Positions 57,579-64,000 of a DNA stretch of 64,000 nucleotides are shown here, piece after piece. Under the pieces are notes generated by a model. It did no database searches and was not told the DNA's origin. It worked only from the letters and a program-made list of their open reading frames with translations. Within the stretch, counting starts at the first letter, position 1, and each line of letters starts with the position of its first letter. A program made the translations under genes and the position numbers. This DNA comes from Hericium rajendrae. Lineage: Eukaryota > Basidiomycota > Agaricomycetes > Russulales > Hericiaceae. The stretch spans positions 2,108,001 to 2,172,000 of the forward strand of contig CM065882.1 of NCBI GenBank assembly GCA_033439255.1. Reading direction: 5' to 3'.

Positions 57579-60525
57579 TCAGCAAGTCGATGAAACTGCA
57601 ACCCTCCCGAACAAGTTTCCTAAGAGACAAGGCTGGGCCATCTTGGTCAATGATACAACAACATCCAGATTTCTGTCATTTCTAGCCAAAGCCATGCGCT
57701 CCTCTCCGGGCCGCGGCATATGGCTAAACAGGATTTCGTGTGCTGCACCCGCCATCGGCGGGGGTGCATTCTGCTGTCGCATCAGCTTGAGCTGCCGCTC
57801 CTTCTCAGCGTGCGCCTTCATCCGGTCCTCCCAAGCCGTTTCACCACCCGGCGGGCCACTCATCCCGAACATACCTTCGTCGGCCCCTGTCTCGAGCGCA
57901 AGGTTCAGCAAGTCAAGAACGTGTCCGTTGATGGGATTGATGGACAAAGCCTGTTGAAGCATAAAGTGAGTAAATCTCAGGGGTTCCGGGCAAAGCAGGC
58001 GCGCACTTCGTGGTACTTCATTATGGCATCGTGGAGGCGATCCATCAAGTGGTAGACGAGGCCAAGGAAGCCAAGGGCCGGCGCGGAGCGATTATCGATC
58101 TCGAGGACTCGGACGTAAGCGTCTCGGGCCTCCTCGAGACGTCTGCATGATCCGTCAATCACATGCGGTTTCTCATAAGATGTGGTATGCGTACCCCAGC
58201 TTACGGAAACACGTTCCTAGGTTCAGGTATGTTGTTGCCCATGATTTCTGAGAACCTTGCGTGACCTGTGCTAAATCGAGAGCTTGCTGGAACATCGCCA
58301 CGGCCTCGTCATATCTGCCACCTACAAGTCAGAGTCATACAGTGACACGATTTAAAGGCACACACTGTTGGCGGTTAAAGGCCATGACGCCACGCTCGTT
58401 CATAAGTAGCGGGTCGCCGTCACACATTGTATTAGCGGCATTCAAGGCTTCCGTAGCTTGGCAATAATTTGATAGGATGATGTGCTCCATCCCGACGAAC
58501 ATCAGTGGCAGATGTGATCTGCAGAACAGTCGTCAATACTATAAGCCAAAGGGTCACAAGGACTGCGCTCGCTTACCCTGTGAACATGCGAGCACACGTC
58601 GAGTACGCTGTCACAGCATGATCGTGTTCACCCTCAAATGCGAACGTGTGTGCGAACGCGATCCATGCGGGGCCGAAGCGAGGATCCATCAGCGACGTTT
58701 TGCTATGCCATTACAGTCAGCCCGCGAATTTGATGGGTAGTTCCTCAGGCAGACACTAACCTAAAGTACGTCCTGGCATCTGCCCACTTCTTCTGGCTGA
58801 GGTACCATACGCCGACTGCATACCAGCTTATCGCGGATTCAGGCTCGCGCTCGACAAGTTCGTGCGCGAGAACGAATAGTTTGGAATGAAGGTGTTGTAA
58901 ATGGTGCATACACGCGATATGCAAGGGCATTGTGGGAGCATGCACTGCAACGAGATCCAATATTCTGTGTGCGATGGCATCAACAATAATGGCTAGTCGA
59001 TGATTTCCAAGTACGTACCGAGACGTGATGACGAAACAATCCGCCCATCGGAACTGAGCGTAAAGTGCATCAGCGAAACTAAACAATACGTCTGGATTGT
59101 CCGACAGCCCGTATTCTTCAATTAGTCTTCGTCTGGTGATCGCGTGCTCATCTGCGTGCTTGTACTTCCGTAGCCGTGCGGTGTAGATGAGGCGTACAAA
59201 GTCTGCATCTTCCGGTGTTTGCTCTTTGTATGCAAGTGACTGCACAAACTCCCACTCTGACATGTAAGAAAATGATTGAGCGAAAGTTTCCGACACGAAG
59301 GAAATATAGGCACACCTTCTTCAAGCGTCATCATCTCTCCGCTGACCAGCTGGTCAAATGCATCGTAACACTTTACATCCAGCGCAAGGGCTTCCATGAA
59401 GCATGCTTTGGCCTGATCGCCGCGATTGAGCTTCAACATCAGCAGGCCGCGCAGATGACACATGGATGCTTCGACCTGGACAAAAATTGCTCAGGACGAC
59501 TAAACTTCGGACGGTAATAGAAGCCAATCACCTTGATGCCACCGTCTGTGTTTGGCACAGCAGGACCGCTCCTTCCAGAATTGCGGAACGGATTGGCCTC
59601 GCCTAGCATCTCCGTGGCTTCCGCCCATTTGCCTTGCCTGACAAGGCACTGCGCTGCCAAGTACCGACACACGACACTCATATCCACGAGTCGGGACACG
59701 CCCTCCTGCTGCTCGGCAGCCACATTAATCATGGCTGTTGGTCCCATAGGGAGGCGGGCGTCGTGCTCACGGCCTTTGCCCTTCAGGTCAGGGAAAGGTA
59801 TACCTGTCCCACCGAGCGGGGCTGGTGTAAACATCGACGCATCGCTCGGCGCAGGCGTCGGAGATCCGAAGCCATTTGGCCCGACATGATCGTCGTCGCT
59901 ACGACGCGAGTGCGGGATGATGGGAGGCTTGGCTCGAAAGGGTCGAGTGAGCAGACGTTCGGCGCGCGAGTACTGGTGGGTCATGAAATACGTTTGCGCA
60001 AGCCAAAACGCGTCGTTCGGGTCATCTGTAAAGAAATATGGATATAATGAGATGGATATGAAGAGAAAGGTGCTCACTGGTCCATGAGACGATCTTGTCT
60101 CCCCAGAAGGCGGCAGTCTCATAGAGATGCTGCATGAGCGCATCGTGCCTCCACAGCCGCATGCGGTCGACCATTCCCCACTCAAACTCTTCCTCGTCCT
60201 CGTCCCCTGAGTCTTGGAAGACATCAGTGTTGTCGTTCGCTAGAGGATGCCGGCCGAGGGCGTCTCTTATGCGCCTGTGAGCGCGGGGAGAAGAGCGTAA
60301 TGGGGAGGACGGTAAAACAGAGCGGTTGGGATCGAGTGCGAGAGGATGAGAATGAGAGGCAGTCGAGGAATTTGCGTCAAGAAAGGAGTTTACGAGCGAC
60401 TGTGGGCCGAAAGAAAATGAAGAGTTGATGGATGTTCTCGGATGCCGCGAGCCCGACGGTGACGGCAGCCGGGGTATAGGCGGTATCACATATTGGACAT
60501 TGTTCGGCGGAGGCGTAGATGTCAT
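57579..60525 (-). CDS. CDC16: Anaphase-promoting complex subunit Cdc16/APC6
   Basis: TPR scaffold of the APC/C ubiquitin ligase, which triggers anaphase and mitotic exit. Multi-exon, minus strand, from MTSTPPPNNVQYVIPPIPRL to the stop at 57579. A Ser/Pro-rich N-terminus is followed by the family segment DRMRLWRHDALMQHLYETAA and AFWLAQTYFMTHQYSRAERL. A fungal-type insert precedes SVVCRYLAAQCLVRQGKWAE, and the tandem TPR superhelix has repeated units such as MCHLRGLLMLKLNRGDQAKA, ESAISWYAVGVWYLSQKKWA, GPAWIAFAHTFAFEGEHDHA, NERGVMAFNRQQYDEAVAMF and TTYLNLGTCFRKLGRLEEAR. This run, with the HIACMHHLQHL interface, marks Cdc16. Its 3' end converges on the P450 gene. The C-terminal few residues (about 57579-57640) may be extended by a missed intron. 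Confidence 0.9.
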
Positions 60526-61676
60526 TCTTCGAAAGCCTTCAGTCAAGTTGGAAGATCATAGGAAATGGGCGGATCGATACATACTTGCAAGCAGAACAAA
60601 GCAGAAGGCTACAGGACCCTCCAGCGGTTTGTGGTAGATTTTGGTCGTCTGATGCAGCAAATGAAGTTTTCTGTTACATGGTCAAGATTGAAGACATACG
60701 TACCAAATGAATCCCTCGTCGATGTTGGTCAAAGGACTAGAATAAGCCTCCTGAAGCAATGGATACACTTTCAGTACGACGCGTGGCTTGCTCAACTTCA
60801 GACGCGCCCCGCTCTCGTGACACGCACGCGTCGGGAATGTGACATCCAGTCACGGTAGTGACGCCTGTGGTCACCGTGACCAGGCTCGCTGGGTTGCACC
60901 ACGACGGTCTTCAAGCTCATCACCATCATATGTTTATCTTTACTCGTCCGTATCTAGTTGAACTGATCTGCTATTGTAGATGGCCCGCTGGATCTTGCCG
61001 GAAAAGGTCAGCACAGTCAATACCTCGTCGAAAATGTGCTCTATGTAGCATCGATCGGACGAAGTGACGCTACCCCAAGCCGCAAACCACTTAGCAAACA
61101 CTGAGCAGTGTTTCATTGGGGAGCTTGCTCCCCTACAAACCGACGTAAGGGCCGCGAAAAAGCTAAGCTGACTAAGTGAGCGGGTATGTATATCACAGGC
61201 AGCAGCTTCATTTCCCGAATCCCGAAATCTTTGTGATTTTCGATTTCGGCCCTGGCAGATTGCCTGGACTAGTCAATTTGAGTGCTCAGACTCAGAAATC
61301 GGGCCGATTATATAAATCTCACACTCAAATCGCCGTTTTCATGAAATCTGATCTGATTTGCGAGAATACTCAATCTGTATCGTCGACAATAGCAAATCGC
61401 GCCTGATATGGGTTGATGCCGGGATATTGCGAAGTACTTCAAGCTTCGAGCCTAAGTCTTCAAGCTCTCTAGTGTGTACACATGTGTGTGTCTAGCCTGT
61501 TAATCTGGACATGTGAACAGCCCTTGGTTCTTGTCCTGTGCATCCGACAAGTAATGGAGAGGCCCAGTGGTCATCAGGAGACTTCAGTACTTACTGTAAC
61601 TTACTTTAGATCTCCTCGGAGAAAACCCACCACAAGGAGACATCTAATATAGTTATATTTTCATGTTCAATAAGAA

Positions 61677-61763
61677 AGCCCAGATGGTTCAGTGGTAGGT
61701 GTGCGTACTTCTGCTATGACACAATGGATTTTCCGTGTTCGAACCTTGTTCCCGCGTTTTTTT
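61677..61763 (+). ncRNA. tRNA-like Pol III unit (degenerate tRNA or SINE fragment)
   Basis: Box A-like TGGTTCAGTGG at 61685-61695 and box B-like GTTCGAACC at 61737-61745 lie about 40 bases apart, and a run of seven T's at 61757-61763 would end Pol III transcription. The acceptor and T-stem pairings expected of a tRNA do not form: GCCCAGA has no partner 3' of box B. It is therefore a decayed tRNA, a tRNA-derived repeat head, or chance. Confidence 0.35.
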
Positions 61764-61897
61764 ATTTTATCCTGCTCACCCGAAGCTTGCGGCACCACGG
61801 GCGAACGTGCCGTGTCATGCCGATAGCAGTGTGCCTGGGCGCTATGGATTGACAATGTCGAAAAATCTGATTGACGGTTAAACATAATCGGCCCGAG

Positions 61898-61929
61898 ATG
61901 GCACACCCGTGAGAAATGGCACACCCGTG
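61898..61929. repeat. 14-bp direct repeat ATGGCACACCCGTG, two copies, 18-bp period
   Basis: ATGGCACACCCGTG occurs at 61898-61911 and again at 61916-61929. A GC-rich inverted pair, GCGCGC-CTGCA-GCGCGC, follows near 61944-61962. Both lie inside the candidate inverted-repeat element. Confidence 0.6.
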
Positions 61930-63717
61930 CGAAAGAGCACAGCGCGCGCCTGCAGCGCGCGTCAACGACGTGCGTCGCTGACTAATCTCGGTTCACTGTG
62001 AATTTGAACTCGGATATAGCAAGCTCCCCATTACCAGCCGGGGTACCCGACTGGAAACCTAAGTCTACAACCGGTTCAGCAGATTACTGCGGGCTGCGAC
62101 AGCCGTAAAGTCCTCCACAGATACTTACTCCCTCCCTGCTGACGGCCCAGAACATCAATCGAACGTTCCTGAGCCTTCCTTCAATGCAATCGCTCTCTAT
62201 CCCCGCAGCGCGTCATCACAGTGTATCCCGCTCAGCACCCGGTTCCTGACCCGGTTCCTGAGTCTCGCCGCTGTCGCTCCGGACGATCTGCTCCTGATTG
62301 GCCATGGCCGGGTGCTTCTCCCCAGTTTCTCCCCTCGCCGGACGAGACAAGTACGATTGAGATACCCCGGGCCAAAGATGACCTCGCTGGGACCAGACTC
62401 CATCTTCCCATTTTTGTGGGCACAAGACCCGATGAGCACAGACGCAATGTAATGCTTGTGGAATTGAAAACAACACTAGTGGATGACTTTCCACGGCCTT
62501 ATTTTTATTCTATGATATGTTTTGAAGCTCATTTAGATTCAGAGTCCGCTGATTTGCGCGACCTGATTGGATGAGGAGGTCGTTTTGGACGTTAGCGAGG
62601 CATTTGAGATGGCCTCCGGAATATCATACCATATATTTAAATAAGGCCGCAGAAAGTCATCCAGTACCGCCCTTAGCGCATACTCTGGACTTTCGCCCAT
62701 GGCAGGAGACCTGCGGCGCTCAGATCCTCGTGCGCGCGCGTGCAGTACACGCCAACGCGCTATTCGCCATTCATTTTTTGATTTCCGGTGGATCAAGACG
62801 GCGACCCGCCTCCTCGTACAGCGAGACGGAACCGTGCATCGTGAGTTGCGTATTGCGCGTGGTATCGTGTGCGCGAAAGCTCGCACAGCAGCGATGGATC
62901 CGTTCACCCGCTACTCCGCGGGGATGGGGGCTATTCTAGTCGAGTCGATATCGTGTCGTGTATGCCCCCGTTCGCGGCGAGGCCCGATGATGCCGCTTCC
63001 TCGTATATTTACAGCAATCAAGTTCTACGAGCTCATATCAACATGATGGATGCGACCTCGACCCAGCGTGGTGGTGTCAAGTTGATGGCGATGGTTGCAA
63101 ACATTTCTATAGCAAGCTCATTTTACGATCGTTGATGGGAGCTTTAGATGGGACGAACGTGCACTCGAAGGCGCCACCGCCGCGGCCAACTAAGATCGAA
63201 GAAAAAAAATGCGACTTCAGATCTTCAGACTCCACAAGCCAAGCCAATTACAGGTCCCACGGCAGCGGTACGGTATGACGAGCGAGGCATCGGCACGCGA
63301 CAAGTGAATACATGACGAGCGCGAGGGGGCCATACATAAGTAGTCTGCCCGCGCAGGACGCAGGCGCACGCGCACCTTCAAACATCATCCGGAAACTGTC
63401 CCTCCGCCTCCCTCACCACTCCCAGACCAGATCGCCGATATCCTGCTGCGGCGAATCGCGACACCCGCGGGAAGATCCTCTCCCGTATCCTCGTCCGTCC
63501 ACCCGGACTCCACATATCAAACCAGCGTCAAGACGGAGACAGAGCTGCGCAACGGAGAGAAATGTGCGCGCGGGGCCGTGGCATCTGGCATATCGGGGTC
63601 GATCGTCACCGTTGATCGATCTAGCCTGCGACGACGCTTGGATACCGGCAGCGAGGTACAAGCGTGACTGCGGCCGTTATTGTTACACGTTACAGACGAC
63701 GCCGGCCGGCGGCTGAA

Positions 63718-64000
63718 TCAGGTGTTTTTGCCATCCGGTGAAGAGGAGGCGTTCGGGGAGGGGGTCGGGGAGGGCGAAGGGTACATATTCTTCAGGTGGC
63801 GGTATTTGCGCAGGGAATATAGTGCGAGGGTTTCTGCGGAAGTAAAATGATGCAAGTCGGTGCGTCGAACATGGCGGGGGCCGAGCCTGCGTGTCAAAAT
63901 TGCGTGCGGTCTGCGGATGAACGGATGGCGCACCGTTTTTAATGTATTCACCGAGCTTGAGCGCATTCTCGATCTCTTCTGGGTCCGTCAAGTTTTTGTT
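63718..64000 (-). CDS. 3' part of a gene cut by the right edge, unrecognised small protein
   Basis: Two exons are seen on the minus strand: 63934 to beyond 64000, and 63718-63833. The joined end reads LTDPEEIENALKLGEYIKN, then ETLALYSLRKYRHLKNMYPS and a Pro/Ser tail to a stop at 63718. The intron (63834-63933) has a GT donor and an AG acceptor and the phases agree. The LYSLRKYRHLK segment is reminiscent of small mitochondrial LYR-type assembly factors, but the evidence is thin and the start lies outside the window. Confidence 0.4.

Larger units (their letters stand above)
61117..62030. repeat. 13-bp inverted repeats 914 bp apart, candidate element ends
   Basis: TGGGGAGCTTGCT at 61117-61129 matches, in reverse complement, 62018-62030 (AGCAAGCTCCCCA). 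The left copy also folds on itself (GGGGAGC-TT-GCTCCCC, 61118-61133). No target-site duplication is obvious and there is no transposase frame within. It may be the ends of a small non-autonomous DNA element, or chance. Confidence 0.35.
60526..63717. other. Gene-poor, 3.2 kb, with repeat-like signals
   Basis: No supported protein gene. Several frames of 70-120 codons (for example plus strand 62571-62939) lack motifs. The stretch carries an inverted repeat pair, a 14-bp direct repeat and a tRNA-like unit, listed apart. The first about 300 bases should contain the Cdc16 promoter. Confidence 0.5.

Noticed and set aside
62197-63135. Chain of overlapping frames on both strands
   Set aside because: Mutually exclusive frames with Pro/Arg-rich, motif-free products and non-ATG starts; no gene supported.

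Overview
This 64 kb window is nuclear DNA from a basidiomycete fungus, most likely an Agaricomycete (mushroom or polypore lineage). The evidence is dense genes on both strands split by many short introns (about 45-70 nt, mostly GT-AG), Agaricomycete-type families (a bZIP-like protein with a non-standard basic region, an F-box/LRR protein, a wax-synthase-like MBOAT protein, TPR proteins), and very small exons. The species cannot be named from the sequence. There is no CRISPR array, operon, prophage or recognisable autonomous transposon. Most genes are conserved housekeeping genes, rebuilt here from exon pieces.

Layout. 0-2 kb: a possible terminal exon at the left edge, then unassigned DNA ending in a 27-bp minisatellite. 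2-9 kb: uracil-DNA glycosylase (+), a bZIP-like regulator (-) and the TFIIH helicase XPB/Ssl2 (-). 9-16 kb: branchpoint-binding protein SF1/BBP (+), the rRNA m5C methyltransferase NSUN5/Rcm1 (-) and a farnesylated type I DnaJ of the Ydj1 class (+). 17-23 kb: a small four-helix membrane protein (+), a Rieske/FAD oxidoreductase of the AIFM3 type (+) and a wax-synthase-like MBOAT acyltransferase (-). 23-33 kb: DNA polymerase eta (+), a seven-helix receptor-like protein (+), Ras (+) and the complex I assembly factor CIA30 (-). 33-43 kb: a diverged 167-bp tandem repeat, ILV5 (-), trimethyllysine dioxygenase (+), an F-box protein (-) and homoaconitase LYS4 (-). 43-48.3 kb: two tandem, decaying copies of a TPR gene. 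49-51.5 kb: a Ser/Pro-rich protein (-). 54 kb: a 73-residue mitofissin/Atg44 (DUF1748) gene (-). 55-60.5 kb: a cytochrome P450 (+) and the anaphase-promoting-complex subunit Cdc16/APC6 (-). 60.5-64 kb: gene-poor DNA with a tRNA-like Pol III unit and an inverted repeat pair, then a gene cut by the right edge.

The neighbours do not form one pathway. Themes recur by chance or loose linkage: DNA repair and replication (UNG, XPB, Pol eta), mitochondrial function (CIA30, ILV5, TMLD, LYS4, mitofissin), and RNA processing (BBP, NSUN5). The most notable features are gene-structural: a split start codon and a 6-nt microexon cutting the HPD motif of the DnaJ gene, a 14-nt microexon carrying half of the Rieske ligands, at least two GC-AG introns, and two adjacent TPR paralogs that have each decayed in different parts. 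I found no wholly new biological system.
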